Shown: positions 36,641 through 45,805, numbered from the stretch's first letter. The stretch is 64,000 nucleotides of DNA from Flagellimonas sp947499585 (GCF_044596045.1 NZ_CP138995.1:2170001-2234000), one strand, 5' to 3'. The notes: a model not told the origin generated them from the letters alone. Program-made: numbers and translations.

Positions 36641-38347
36641 CTATAAATTCAGTTCGGAAAGGATGCCATCAATTTTGGTATCCAACTGCGAATTTACGGA
36701 TTTATAATCCTCCGCTTTTTCTAATTTGGTATTTGTGCTAATGTAAAATTTCACTTTAGGTTCTGTGCCGCTAGGTCTGGCAGCTATCCGAGTACCATCT
36801 TCAGTTTCGTAGATCAACACATTGGATTTTGGCAAATCAATTGGTTTTTCCTCACCGGTCAGCACGTTTTTGGCAATTGAAGTATTGTAATCTTCAACCC
36901 AAATTACCTTTGAACCTTGTACAGATTCCACAGGGTTTTCTTTAAAATCAATCAGCATTTGTTTTATTTCCTCAGCACCTCTTATTCCTTTTTTGGTCAA
37001 AGAAATCAGTTTCTCTTTATAAAAACCAAAGTCTACATAGGCGTCTATTAAATCCTTGTAAAAAGAACTTCCGTTTGCCTTGGCATTGGCAGCGATTTCA
37101 CAGGCCAGTAGGGTAGCGGTAACGGCATCCTTGTCGCGCACAAAATCACCTACCATATATCCAAAACTCTCTTCTCCACCTCCAATAAAAGTTGAATCGG
37201 GAAAATCCTTGATCATCTTGCCGATCCATTTGAACCCTGTTAAGGAGGTTTTACATTCCACGTTATAAGCTTTTGCCATTTGTTCCATCATCGGTGTGGA
37301 AACTATGGTTGTTGCAATGAATTCATTGCCATTGAATCCATTTTCCTTGTATTTATCTAAAAGGAATTTGGTCATCAGCACCATTGTCTGGTTACCGTTG
37401 AGCAATTCTATTTTTCCTTCCAAATTTCTTACGGCAATCCCTAATCGATCACTATCTGGGTCAGTGCCCACCACCATATCTGCTCCAATTTCTTCAGCTT
37501 TTTTTATTGCCATTGATAAAGCTTCTGGCTCTTCTGGGTTTGGCGATTTCACAGTGGGGAAGTCTCCATCAGGCTTTGCCTGTTCTTCTATAATTGTTAC
37601 ATTCCTATAGCCAGCACGTTTTAAAACTTCTGGAATTGCAGTTATAGAAGTCCCATGAAGTGAAGTGAAGACAATTTTAAAATTGTCTTTGTCTTTTGCG
37701 CCAAAACTTCCTTTACTTACTGAAGCTTTAAAAAATGCTTCGTCAACATCTTTATCAATAAGTTTAATAAGACTTTCATTGGCTTCAAAATTAATATCCT
37801 CAAAAGAGAGGGAATTAATTTCTGCAATAATCTCACCGTCTTGAGGCGGTACTATTTGTCCACCATCAGTCCAATATACCTTGTATCCATTATATTCCGG
37901 CGGATTATGGGAAGCAGTCAAAACAATTCCAGCATGACAATTTAAATGCTTCACGGCAAATGAAAGCTCAGGAGTAGTTCGCAATTCAGAAAATAAGAAA
38001 ACTTTGATTCCGTTTGCAGATAAAATTTCAGAAACTGTTCGTGCCAATGTATCCGAATTGTGCCTGCAATCATATGCAATCACAACCTTAACTTCTTCTG
38101 TAGGGTAAGTTCTTTTTAGGTAATTCCCTAGCCCTTGTGTGTTTTTTCCTAAAGTATATTTGTTTATTCTATTGGTTCCAACACCCATCATTCCGCGCAT
38201 GCCACCCGTGCCAAATTCCAAATCCTTGTAGAAACGTTCTTTTAGTTCCTCTGTATCATTTTTGATAAGGTTTTGAATTTCTTTTTTGGTTTCTGAATCA
38301 AAAAAATCGGTTAACCAAGTCTGTGCGGTCGAGAGAATGGAATCCAT
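36641..38347 (-). CDS. Phospho-sugar mutase (phosphoglucomutase/phosphomannomutase family)
   Basis: 568 residues. The phosphoserine Ser146 lies in LTASHNPPEYNG, the magnesium loop is DPDSD (296-300), the sugar-binding loop is GGEESFGYM and the phosphate-binding loop is ARPSGTEPK. All four active-site elements are intact. It interconverts hexose 1- and 6-phosphates, supplying precursors for polysaccharide and also for the UDP-glucose used by OtsAB. The exact sugar is open. Confidence 0.93.
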   Translation of the reverse strand: MDSILSTAQTWLTDFFDSETKKEIQNLIKNDTEELKERFYKDLEFGTGGMRGMMGVGTNRINKYTLGKNTQGLGNYLKRTYPTEEVKVVIAYDCRHNSDTLARTVSEILSANGIKVFLFSELRTTPELSFAVKHLNCHAGIVLTASHNPPEYNGYKVYWTDGGQIVPPQDGEIIAEINSLSFEDINFEANESLIKLIDKDVDEAFFKASVSKGSFGAKDKDNFKIVFTSLHGTSITAIPEVLKRAGYRNVTIIEEQAKPDGDFPTVKSPNPEEPEALSMAIKKAEEIGADMVVGTDPDSDRLGIAVRNLEGKIELLNGNQTMVLMTKFLLDKYKENGFNGNEFIATTIVSTPMMEQMAKAYNVECKTSLTGFKWIGKMIKDFPDSTFIGGGEESFGYMVGDFVRDKDAVTATLLACEIAANAKANGSSFYKDLIDAYVDFGFYKEKLISLTKKGIRGAEEIKQMLIDFKENPVESVQGSKVIWVEDYNTSIAKNVLTGEEKPIDLPKSNVLIYETEDGTRIAARPSGTEPKVKFYISTNTKLEKAEDYKSVNSQLDTKIDGILSELNL

Positions 38348-38404
38348 GTGTTGTTGCTAAGTTTTATGCTTTTAAAAATACGAAGAATCTGTATTTGATT
38401 CTTG

Positions 38405-39352
38405 CTAAATATTAATTTTGTTGGAGATGGTATAGCGGGTATCGTTTTTTCTGGAACGCACTAAAATCTCGCCTATAAAACCAGCTAAGAAGAACTGTGT
38501 TCCAATCACCATTGCAATTAATGCAATATAGAATTGTGGTCGTTGTGTAATTAAACGCCCAGTTGGATTCAGAAACAATTTGTCCACACCCAAATAAATA
38601 GAGAACCCAAGGCCAACTATAAACATAAGTACGCCCAAGGCCCCGAAGAGATGCATGGGTTGCCGCCCAAATTTTGAAACAAACCAGATGGTAATCAAAT
38701 CTAGAAAACCATTGATGAAGCGTTCAGCCCCAAACTTGGTAGTCCCATATTTTCTTGCTTGATGTTGCACTACTTTTTCCGTGATTTTTGAAAAACCAGC
38801 ATTTTTGGCCAACACGGGAATGTAACGATGCATGTCTCCCGAAACCTCAATGTTCTTCACCACCTCATTTTTAAATGCCTTAAGTCCACAGTTAAAATCA
38901 TTCAATTTTACACCAGATGTTCTTCTAGCCGCCCAGTTGAAGAGTTTTGAGGGCATATTTTTGGTGATAATGGAATCATACCGTTTCTTCTTCCATCCAG
39001 AAACAACATGGTTACCGTCTTCTTTAATTAATTTATATAGTTCTGGTATTTCCTCTGGGTTGTCTTGCAAATCTGCATCCATAGTAATGACCACATCACC
39101 TTGAGCAGCTTTAAAGCCAGCATGCAACGCCTGGGATTTCCCAAAATTTTTCAAAAATTGAATCCCTTTTACATTGTCGTTTTTTACGGAAAGTTCCTCA
39201 ATGGTTTTCCAAGAACCATCAGTGCTGCCATCATCAATAAAAATGACCTCATATAAAAAATGATTGGACTGCATAACTTTTGCAATCCAATCATGGAGTT
39301 CTATAAGTGATTCTTGCTCGTTAAGTAAAGGGATTACAATGGAAATTTGCAT
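38405..39352 (-). CDS. Family 2 glycosyltransferase with C-terminal membrane segments
   Basis: 315 residues. A GT-A fold shows SIVIPLLNEQESL, DDGSTDGSW (DDGS 40-43) and TMDADLQDNPEE (DAD 92-94). Two membrane segments near 230-300 follow. This is the layout of dolichol-phosphate-mannose/undecaprenyl-phosphate glycosyltransferases such as ArnC and GtrB. It probably loads a sugar onto a polyprenyl phosphate on the inner membrane. Acceptor and sugar are not known. Confidence 0.9.
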   Translation of the reverse strand: MQISIVIPLLNEQESLIELHDWIAKVMQSNHFLYEVIFIDDGSTDGSWKTIEELSVKNDNVKGIQFLKNFGKSQALHAGFKAAQGDVVITMDADLQDNPEEIPELYKLIKEDGNHVVSGWKKKRYDSIITKNMPSKLFNWAARRTSGVKLNDFNCGLKAFKNEVVKNIEVSGDMHRYIPVLAKNAGFSKITEKVVQHQARKYGTTKFGAERFINGFLDLITIWFVSKFGRQPMHLFGALGVLMFIVGLGFSIYLGVDKLFLNPTGRLITQRPQFYIALIAMVIGTQFFLAGFIGEILVRSRKNDTRYTISNKINI

Positions 39353-39394
39353 TGTTCATTTCTGGAATTCCCTTCAAAAATAGTATTTTTTGTC

Positions 39395-39913
39395 TTAGTA
39401 TGCGGGTTTGGCTTTTTTCAGAATTAAACCGCTAACCAATCCTAAAACGAGCCCTATTAAGATATTTAATATCAAAAGAAAAGGATATCCCATCCACCAG
39501 AACTTTATGCTCTGTTCTTTTTGTACATCAAATTGTTCTTGGGTGATTTCTCCACTTTCCAGTGCTGGGCCTAGACGTGCATCCATAATTTTAGAAGGTG
39601 TATCTGGGTCTATGACGTTTACTAGAACAAGGTTGTATATTATTGCAATAATTGCAGATATTAAAGCAATACCAGCTCCAATTTTTAAAGCTTGGCTAAG
39701 GGTCAAAAAACCTTCATTTGCTTTTCTAAAGTTAGAAATACCAATAAAAGTAATAACTGCAGCTAGCACAACACCGATGATCATAAGTGCAGGGCTTTGT
39801 GAAGTGTGCATGTCTTGGGTATAAAGCATGATTCCAAATATCACACTGATACCTCCCAGGATTAATCCGTAATTAAGGGAGAATTTTCCTGTTTTTGGTT
39901 GATTTTCTTCCAT
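39395..39913 (-). CDS. DUF4199 membrane protein
   Basis: 172 residues with four predicted membrane spans (about 14-32, 38-58, 72-96 and 143-165) and the DUF4199 look, with DAR between the third and fourth spans. DUF4199 is frequent in Bacteroidota, often next to a GT2 gene as here. Function unknown. Confidence 0.82.
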   Translation of the reverse strand: MEENQPKTGKFSLNYGLILGGISVIFGIMLYTQDMHTSQSPALMIIGVVLAAVITFIGISNFRKANEGFLTLSQALKIGAGIALISAIIAIIYNLVLVNVIDPDTPSKIMDARLGPALESGEITQEQFDVQKEQSIKFWWMGYPFLLILNILIGLVLGLVSGLILKKAKPAY

Positions 39914-40012
39914 TTTATATAAAAATTTATTGTTGATTGTAGCTTGTTAGTGAGTAACATAAAAGTTTTGTTACACTCAAAGGTATATTTTTTCTTTTTC
40001 ACGATATTTAGG

Positions 40013-40042
40013 TTGGAATTATCAAAGAAATTATTAAATTTG
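40013..40042 (+). promoter_or_regulatory. Promoter of rpmE2
   Basis: TTG at 40013-40015, a 19-base spacer and TAAATTTG at 40035-40042: a full match to the Bacteroidetes -33/-7 promoter pattern, 35 bases before the L31 start. Confidence 0.75.
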
Positions 40043-40076
40043 CACCTCGAAATTCTGAGATTTAAGTTTTAAGACG

Positions 40077-40346
40077 ATGAGAAAAGGTATACACCCAGAA
40101 AATTATAGATTGGTAGCTTTTAAAGATATGTCCAATGATGATGTATTTCTTACAAAATCTACAGCGGAAGCAAAAGAGAATATCACTGTTGATGGTGTTG
40201 AGTATCCTTTGGTAAAATTGGAGATATCTAGAACTTCTCACCCTTACTATACAGGTAAGACCAAATTGGTTGATACTGCTGGTAGAATTGATAAGTTCAA
40301 GAACAAATACAAGAAATTCAGTAAAGAGGAAAAAAGCGAAGAATAA
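40077..40346 (+). CDS. rpmE2: 50S ribosomal protein L31, type B
   Basis: 89 residues. The sequence opens MRKGIHPENYRLVAFKD and includes SRTSHPYYTGK, the L31 core. It lacks the cysteines of zinc-binding type A L31, so it is the zinc-independent type B form. Own promoter upstream and terminator downstream. Confidence 0.97.
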   Translation: MRKGIHPENYRLVAFKDMSNDDVFLTKSTAEAKENITVDGVEYPLVKLEISRTSHPYYTGKTKLVDTAGRIDKFKNKYKKFSKEEKSEE

Positions 40347-40368
40347 GCAATTTCCCTTAATAATATTT

Positions 40369-40396
40369 AACGCCTCTGATAATTGTCAGAGGCGTT
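40369..40396 (+). terminator. Terminator of rpmE2
   Basis: Perfect 11-base-pair stem AACGCCTCTGA/TCAGAGGCGTT followed by a T-rich tail (TTTTATTTTT), 22 bases after the L31 stop. Confidence 0.92.
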
Positions 40397-40426
40397 TTTT
40401 ATTTTTACACCATTCAAACTACAACC

Positions 40427-41602
40427 ATGAACTATATACTTTCTGATGGACCCCAAAGAGAATCATTGCTTCCGTTCACTTTTACAAGGCCTGTCGCGGA
40501 AATTAGAATAGGAATTTTAACCATTCGCGAAAAATGGGAAAAGTATCTGAATACAGCGGTAAGCTTTAAGACAGAGGAGTACTTATCGGAAAAATATCCA
40601 ATGAAGGAAGCTGCGGATAATGTTGTAATTACTTCATCTTATTTACCTAGCCAACAACTTTTAGAAGCTATATCCTTTTTAAAAGAAGGAGAAGCTGTTT
40701 TTTATGAGGACAAAGTGGTAGCATATCGCACCAAAAACCCCAAAGAGAATATTGACTTTTCAGAATACACAATTATAAACTATGCAGGAGGAATACTTAC
40801 TGTAGACCAGACATGGGATATCTTTTCTAAGAACGGGGAAGCTTTACGGGCTGACTTTGATTTAATTACCAAAGGTCGAAAAAGCGCTCCAATTTCAGGT
40901 ACCAATAAATTAATCTGTCCTGAAAATATGTTCGTGGAGGAAGGAGCAATTATAGAACATAGTATTTTAAATGCGACTAAAGGCCCTATATATATAGGTA
41001 AAAATGCAGAGATTTGGGAAGGATGTCTTATCCGAGGAGCTTTTGCATTATGTGACAATGCCATTGTAAAAATGGGAGCAAAGATTTATGGCCCTACCAC
41101 TGTTGGACCTTCTGGAAAGGTTTGTGGAGAAATTAATAATTCTGTGATTTTTGGATATTCTAGCAAGGGACATGATGGTTACCTAGGAAATGCAGTATTG
41201 GGGGAATGGTGCAATATTGGTGCGGGATCTAATAACTCCAATTTAAAGAACAATTATGCCAAAGTACGCATATGGAACTATGCCACAGAAAAATTTGACC
41301 ATACAGGGCTACAGTTTTGTGGACTTATGATGGGTGATCATAGCAAAACGGCAATTAATACCATGCTCAATACAGGAACCGTAATTGGCGTAAACGCTAA
41401 TATTTATGTTCCTGGATTTCCAAGAAACTTTGTCCCCAGCTTTAGTTGGGGTGGTGCTTCCGGTTTTAGCACTTACATGCCAAAAAAAGCCTTTGAGGCA
41501 GCAGCAGTAATGATGGAGCGCAGAGGGGTGAAGTTTGACGATAAGGAAGCCCGTATTCTAGAGCATGTATTTGAGTTGACCAAAAAATGGAGGAATTATT
41601 GA
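40427..41602 (+). CDS. GlmU-family sugar nucleotidyltransferase-like protein with hexapeptide repeats
   Basis: 391 residues. The N-terminal half (ILSDGPQRESLLPFTFTRPVAEIRIG) is a divergent nucleotidyltransferase-like domain without the LAAGxGxRM loop of GlmU. From about 165 a left-handed beta-helix follows with hexapeptide repeats (GPIYIGKNAEIWEGCLIRGA, NTGTVIGVNANIYVPG). It is a Bacteroidota-specific GlmU family whose activity is not firmly known, possibly cell-wall or glycan precursor transfer. Confidence 0.83.
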   Translation: MNYILSDGPQRESLLPFTFTRPVAEIRIGILTIREKWEKYLNTAVSFKTEEYLSEKYPMKEAADNVVITSSYLPSQQLLEAISFLKEGEAVFYEDKVVAYRTKNPKENIDFSEYTIINYAGGILTVDQTWDIFSKNGEALRADFDLITKGRKSAPISGTNKLICPENMFVEEGAIIEHSILNATKGPIYIGKNAEIWEGCLIRGAFALCDNAIVKMGAKIYGPTTVGPSGKVCGEINNSVIFGYSSKGHDGYLGNAVLGEWCNIGAGSNNSNLKNNYAKVRIWNYATEKFDHTGLQFCGLMMGDHSKTAINTMLNTGTVIGVNANIYVPGFPRNFVPSFSWGGASGFSTYMPKKAFEAAAVMMERRGVKFDDKEARILEHVFELTKKWRNY

Positions 41603-41626
41603 AGAATTTTCAAGTAAATAAATAAT

Positions 41627-42052
41627 CTAATTTTCGGAAACAGCTTCAAACTCCTTTAAAAGGGCTTTGCTCATTTTGTCCTGTAAATCTTCACCTCCTT
41701 TTATAAGTTCTGATACATGTGCTCTATCTTTTTCAGAAACTTTTCTATGATTTAAACTCCACTCAGACATTGCTATCATAATAGGCATTAAATCAATACC
41801 TACTTTGGTTAATGTATATATGTTTTTTTGTTTGTGCTTAGCATCTTTTGTTTTAATAACAATTCCTAACTCCTCTAGTTTATTAAGCCTGTCTGTTAAA
41901 ATATTGCTGGCAATTTTTTCATCAGATTCTCTTATCTCATTAAAGTATCGTTTCCCGTCAAACATAATATCCCTTATTATTAACAAGGTCCATTTATCCC
42001 CAAACACTTCAAGATATTGATTTATAGGGCATGATGATTTCAATTCCTTCAT
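41627..42052 (-). CDS. HxlR family transcriptional regulator
   Basis: 141 residues. The HxlR winged-helix signature is clear: SCPINQYLEVFGDKWTLLII with the typical N-terminal Cys, then FNEIRESDEKIASNILTDRLNKLEE. The N-terminal Cys is a redox or electrophile sensor in characterised members. It is divergent from the DUF1330-SRPBCC-SDR genes, and the shared gap holds two inverted 13-base sites, so it probably represses both itself and that operon. Confidence 0.92.
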   Translation of the reverse strand: MKELKSSCPINQYLEVFGDKWTLLIIRDIMFDGKRYFNEIRESDEKIASNILTDRLNKLEELGIVIKTKDAKHKQKNIYTLTKVGIDLMPIMIAMSEWSLNHRKVSEKDRAHVSELIKGGEDLQDKMSKALLKEFEAVSEN

Positions 42053-42070
42053 ATTAAGTTTTATATTAAA

Positions 42071-42083
42071 ACTAGTTGCAAAA
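42071..42083. promoter_or_regulatory. Left half of inverted HxlR operator pair
   Basis: ACTAGTTGCAAAA. It contains the TTG (42076-42078) that forms the -33 element of the plus-strand promoter. Its exact inverted copy is at 42116-42128. Confidence 0.7.
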
Positions 42084-42097
42084 TAAAATTAGTTTAA

Positions 42098-42105
42098 TAT
42101 ATTTG
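42098..42105 (+). promoter_or_regulatory. Promoter -7 element of the DUF1330-SRPBCC-SDR operon
   Basis: TATATTTG, 19 bases after TTG at 42076-42078: a full Bacteroidetes promoter. Confidence 0.7.
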
Positions 42106-42115
42106 AGCAGTTGTT

Positions 42116-42128
42116 TTTTGCAACTAGT
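42116..42128. promoter_or_regulatory. Right half of inverted HxlR operator pair
   Basis: TTTTGCAACTAGT, the exact reverse complement of 42071-42083 with 32 bases between. It lies just downstream of a minus-strand TATATTTG (complement of 42129-42136), which would be the hxlR promoter. Confidence 0.7.
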
Positions 42129-42136
42129 CAAATATA
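42129..42136 (-). promoter_or_regulatory. Promoter -7 element of hxlR
   Basis: TATATTTG on the minus strand, followed at once by the right operator copy. The -33 region holds TTC rather than TTG. Confidence 0.55.
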
Positions 42137-42153
42137 CATTAAAATTCACATTG

Positions 42154-42450
42154 ATGAACAGAGGTTATCTAATTGAAAATTATACTGTAATAGATAAGGA
42201 GAATTATGTTCCACCTGTAAAAACGATAAATGGAATACTGGAAAAGTTTAATGGGAAATTCTTAGTGGCAACACCAAAATCTAAAACCTTACATGGCAAT
42301 CCGTTAGAGGTGGTCGTAGTTATAGAGTTTGAATCTGTTGAGAAGGCTCAAGAGTTCTATAATTCCAAGGATTATGAAGAGCACAAAAGACTTTATAAAA
42401 ATACTACTCAAGGCTGGATAAGTTTAGCACCAGAATATTTTGGACAATAA
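42154..42450 (+). CDS. DUF1330 family protein
   Basis: 98 residues from ATG 42154 (MNRGYLIENYTVIDKENY). A longer frame from 42076 was rejected because it starts within the operator/promoter region. The small ferredoxin-like fold of DUF1330 shows in ILEKFNGKFLVATPK and VIEFESVEKAQEFYNSKDYEEHK. The catalytic role, if any, is unknown. First gene of the operon facing hxlR. Confidence 0.85.
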   Translation: MNRGYLIENYTVIDKENYVPPVKTINGILEKFNGKFLVATPKSKTLHGNPLEVVVVIEFESVEKAQEFYNSKDYEEHKRLYKNTTQGWISLAPEYFGQ

Positions 42451-42467
42451 AATTAATACTAATACAT

Positions 42468-42932
42468 ATGGATTTAAAAAAAACAATTAGAGTCAAAGCA
42501 TCAAAAGAAAAAGCATTTAAAGCAATAACGACTGAAGTGAACAAATGGTGGGGAAACGTAGATAATAAAACAGCTAATGAAATTGGGCATGAGTTTTCTG
42601 TCTTTTTTGAAGAAGATACAGAATGGCGTTTTGTAGTTTCAGAGTTGGAAGAATTTAGCCATGTCGCTTGGAGGTGTATTCATGCAAACCATTCATTTTC
42701 AGGTCTTAAAAATATAAAAGAAGAGTGGTTGAATAGCAAAATATCTTTTGTTTTTAAAGTTTTAAGTGATGATATGATTGAAGTTTCATTTACCCACAAA
42801 GGACTAACCCCAAGTTTAAATTGTTATGAAATTTGTGATGCAGGCTGGACACATTTTATAGTTAATAGCCTTAAGCAATATTTAGAAACAGGAACTGGAA
42901 CTCCAAATTTGGTAGCTAATACTAAAAATTAA
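42468..42932 (+). CDS. SRPBCC (START/AHSA1-like) domain protein
   Basis: 154 residues. The opening KKTIRVKASKEKAFKAITTEVNKWW and the closing GWTHFIVNSLKQYLETGTG are typical of SRPBCC proteins with an AHSA1-like pocket. These bind hydrophobic ligands; the ligand is not known. 17 bases after DUF1330 and 10 bases before the SDR gene, so co-transcribed. Confidence 0.85.
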   Translation: MDLKKTIRVKASKEKAFKAITTEVNKWWGNVDNKTANEIGHEFSVFFEEDTEWRFVVSELEEFSHVAWRCIHANHSFSGLKNIKEEWLNSKISFVFKVLSDDMIEVSFTHKGLTPSLNCYEICDAGWTHFIVNSLKQYLETGTGTPNLVANTKN

Positions 42933-42942
42933 AACTCAAAAT

Positions 42943-43728
42943 ATGAATAATCAATTATTAAAGAACAAGAATGCACTCGTTTTTGGAGCTAAGGGAGCTA
43001 CAGGGCTACAAGTATCAAAAGCATTAAAAATGCAGGGAGCTACTGTTTATATGTCTGACATTAACGTAGATGGTATTGTAGAAGAATCGGAATTGGGCCA
43101 AGTGCGAAAGCTAGATACTTTGGACGAGGAAGCTGTTTTACAGTATTTTGATTGGTTTAAAAAGGAGGATATAAATGTTGATATTGTCATTAATTTAAGT
43201 GCTTCAAACCCTGCTGAATATAATCATGGAAAGCCCGCAATGGAAGTGTCGTTAGAGCAGTTTATGATGCCTTTGAAATCTACAACAGCTTGCCAGTTTC
43301 TTACCGCAAAAGCCGCTTACCCAATTATGTCCAAACAAGGACAAGGAGTTATTATTTTCATCACTTCTACTTTAGCTAAAGTAGGCTCTCCGTGGAGCCC
43401 TGCCTTAACGGCATCTCATGCCGCTACGGAAGGGTTGTTGAAAAGTCTGGCAAACGAATGGGGACCAGAGGGAGTAAGGGTAATTGGCGTAAGAACGGAG
43501 GCAATGCCGGATTCCCCTACAATTGATTATACCTTCACTACCATGGGTTTAAATATGGGAATAAGCAGAGATGAAATGCAGCAATTTATAGTGGAAAACA
43601 AAACGGCCATGAAAAAACTTCCTTCCACAGAAAATACGGCAAACGTTGTAGTTTTAGCAGCATCTGAACTAGCAAGCCATATGACCGGAACTATCATGAA
43701 CCAATCTGTGGGGCACATTTTAGAGTAG
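42943..43728 (+). CDS. SDR-family protein with a degenerate active site
   Basis: 261 residues with an intact Rossmann fold (LVFGAKGATGLQVSKALKMQG) and SDR length, and GPEGVRVIGVRTEAMPDS near the C-terminus. The classical catalytic residues are changed: where YxxxK is expected there is Leu155-TAS-His159 in PALTASHAATEG, and NNAG is NLSA. The gene may be a non-catalytic or mechanistically different SDR. Last gene of the HxlR-controlled operon; ends at a hairpin. Confidence 0.82.
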   Translation: MNNQLLKNKNALVFGAKGATGLQVSKALKMQGATVYMSDINVDGIVEESELGQVRKLDTLDEEAVLQYFDWFKKEDINVDIVINLSASNPAEYNHGKPAMEVSLEQFMMPLKSTTACQFLTAKAAYPIMSKQGQGVIIFITSTLAKVGSPWSPALTASHAATEGLLKSLANEWGPEGVRVIGVRTEAMPDSPTIDYTFTTMGLNMGISRDEMQQFIVENKTAMKKLPSTENTANVVVLAASELASHMTGTIMNQSVGHILE

Positions 43729-43746
43729 TTACCTGATTAGATATTT

Positions 43747-43776
43747 ATTCACTCTGTTAACATCAGCAGAGTGAAT
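43747..43776 (+). terminator. Terminator hairpin after the SDR gene
   Basis: Perfect 10-base-pair stem ATTCACTCTG/CAGAGTGAAT with a 10-base loop, 18 bases after the stop, followed by CAAGTTTT. Confidence 0.65.
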
Positions 43777-43875
43777 CAAGTTTTAAGCTGTATTTATAAC
43801 GTTTAAGATATGGCTTCGATTTAATACTAAAACAAGTTCAGCATAAATTGTAACATTAATCTTGGTATTTGAGGT

Positions 43876-44295
43876 TTATTCCGCAAATGGTTGTCCTTCT
43901 CCAGTTTCACATAATGCCTTAAGGCTATCCAAAAATCTACCCCAATGATGATTGCAAAACCCAAAGAATTCACTTTCTTCTGCCCAATTTAAATGAGAAA
44001 ACTTGAGAAAAGTAATGCCCTCTTTTTCTTCCAATTCAAAAGATAAATTAGTCCCAATCCACTCCTTATCTCCATCTACACATTCCCAATAGACTTCACT
44101 TGGTGAATTCAGTTTTGAAATTTTCATTTTGTTGAAATATTCGTCTCCAAATTTAAAATGATTTATGCTTCCTTCTTCTGGTTTTGCTGTTGTTTGACTC
44201 GTCCACCAGCCCTTTAGTCCATCCTCCATTGTAATTGCATCATACACTTGTTTCACAGATGCGTTAATTGTTAGGTTGTGTCTAATATTTGCCAT
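43876..44295 (-). CDS. SRPBCC/AHSA1 family protein
   Basis: 139 residues: NLTINASVKQVYDAITMEDGLKGWWTSQ at the start and FCNHHWGRFLDSLKALCETGEG at the end, typical of the AHSA1-like SRPBCC family. Monocistronic. It resembles the SRPBCC protein at 42468 in family only. Ligand unknown. Confidence 0.87.
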   Translation of the reverse strand: MANIRHNLTINASVKQVYDAITMEDGLKGWWTSQTTAKPEEGSINHFKFGDEYFNKMKISKLNSPSEVYWECVDGDKEWIGTNLSFELEEKEGITFLKFSHLNWAEESEFFGFCNHHWGRFLDSLKALCETGEGQPFAE

Positions 44296-44474
44296 TTGTT
44301 CTCAAGATGATTTATTTATTTTAACTATATGACGAACTCAATCCAAATAATTGGACAAGAATTGATTTTTATTGTCACTAACATTTAGGGGATGGCTTAT
44401 TTGCAAGACCGGCCAATAACCAAAAATCAAATCAATTTAGTAACTTTGCAGCCCTTAAAATCAAGGGTTTACTC

Positions 44475-45803
44475 ATGAACAAAAAAGTTGCCTTTTATAC
44501 ACTTGGGTGCAAACTTAATTTCTCTGAGACCTCTACCATTGCTAGAAGTTTTGAAGGTGAGGGTTTTGACCGTGTTGACTTTTCTGAAAAGGCGGATATC
44601 TACGTCATCAATACGTGCTCGGTCACTGAAAATGCCGATAAACGTTTTAAAACTATTGTAAAACAAGCTCAAAAAAGCAATTCAGATGCTTTTGTAGCCG
44701 CCGTTGGCTGCTACGCACAACTAAAACCAGAGCAATTAGCTGCTGTAGATGGTGTGGATTTAGTGCTGGGAGCAACGGAAAAATTTAAGATTACCGACTA
44801 CCTTAATGATTTAACTAAAAATGATAGGGGAGAGGTACATTCATGTGAAATTGAAGATGCAGATTTTTATGTGGGAAGCTATGCCATTGGAGACAGGACC
44901 AGAGCTTTTTTAAAGGTTCAGGATGGGTGCGACTATAAATGTACGTATTGTACCATCCCATTGGCCAGAGGTATTTCTCGTAGTGATACTTTACAGAATG
45001 TACTGAATAATGCTGCTGAAATTGCTTCCAAAGACATTAAAGAAATTGTACTAACCGGGGTCAATATTGGAGATTACGGTAAGGGAGAGTTTGGAAATAA
45101 AAAACACGAGCATACCTTTTTGGATTTGGTCAAGGCTTTGGATGAAATAGACGGAATACATCGTTTAAGAATATCATCTATTGAGCCTAATCTTTTAAAA
45201 AACGAGACAATTGATTTTGTTTCCAAGAGCAATTCATTTGTGCCTCATTTTCATATTCCCTTGCAGAGTGGTAGTGACGATATTTTAAAATTGATGCGGC
45301 GCAGGTACTTATCCAATCTATACATTGATAGGGTAAATCGAATTAAGCAAGCCATGCCACAAGCTTGCATTGGAGTGGATGTTATTGTTGGTTTCCCTGG
45401 TGAAACAGATGAGCACTTCTTGGAAACCTATCATTTCCTAAACGAACTGGATATTTCCTATTTACACGTATTCACCTATTCTGAAAGGGATAATACCTTA
45501 GCAGCAGAAATGGAAAACGTGGTTCAAAAAAATATCAGAAGTAAACGAAGTAAAATGTTGCGTGGACTTTCGGTAAAAAAACGAAGAGCATTTTATGAGA
45601 GTCAGATAGGGAGTGTGCGCACGGTTTTATTTGAAGGAGAAAACAAGTCAGGTTACATTCACGGTTTTACTGAAAACTATGTAAAAGTAAAGGCTCCTTG
45701 GAATCCAGAATTGATTAACACACTGCATGAAGTGGAACTAACCAAGATAGATGAAGATGGATTGGTCCGTTTCGAGTTTGTTTCAGATAAAGTTTTGGCA
45801 TAA
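44475..45803 (+). CDS. mtaB: tRNA t6A37 methylthiotransferase MtaB
   Basis: 442 residues. An N-terminal UPF0004 domain carries Cys12, Cys48 and Cys79 for one iron-sulfur cluster; the radical-SAM CxxxCxxC motif is Cys152, Cys156 and Cys159 in DGCDYKCTYCTIP; a TRAM-like segment ends the protein. These features and length fit MtaB, which converts t6A to ms2t6A at position 37 of tRNA. TAACTTTG at 44441-44448 could be a -7 element. Ends at a terminator. Confidence 0.93.
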   Translation: MNKKVAFYTLGCKLNFSETSTIARSFEGEGFDRVDFSEKADIYVINTCSVTENADKRFKTIVKQAQKSNSDAFVAAVGCYAQLKPEQLAAVDGVDLVLGATEKFKITDYLNDLTKNDRGEVHSCEIEDADFYVGSYAIGDRTRAFLKVQDGCDYKCTYCTIPLARGISRSDTLQNVLNNAAEIASKDIKEIVLTGVNIGDYGKGEFGNKKHEHTFLDLVKALDEIDGIHRLRISSIEPNLLKNETIDFVSKSNSFVPHFHIPLQSGSDDILKLMRRRYLSNLYIDRVNRIKQAMPQACIGVDVIVGFPGETDEHFLETYHFLNELDISYLHVFTYSERDNTLAAEMENVVQKNIRSKRSKMLRGLSVKKRRAFYESQIGSVRTVLFEGENKSGYIHGFTENYVKVKAPWNPELINTLHEVELTKIDEDGLVRFEFVSDKVLA

Positions 45804-45805
45804 AA

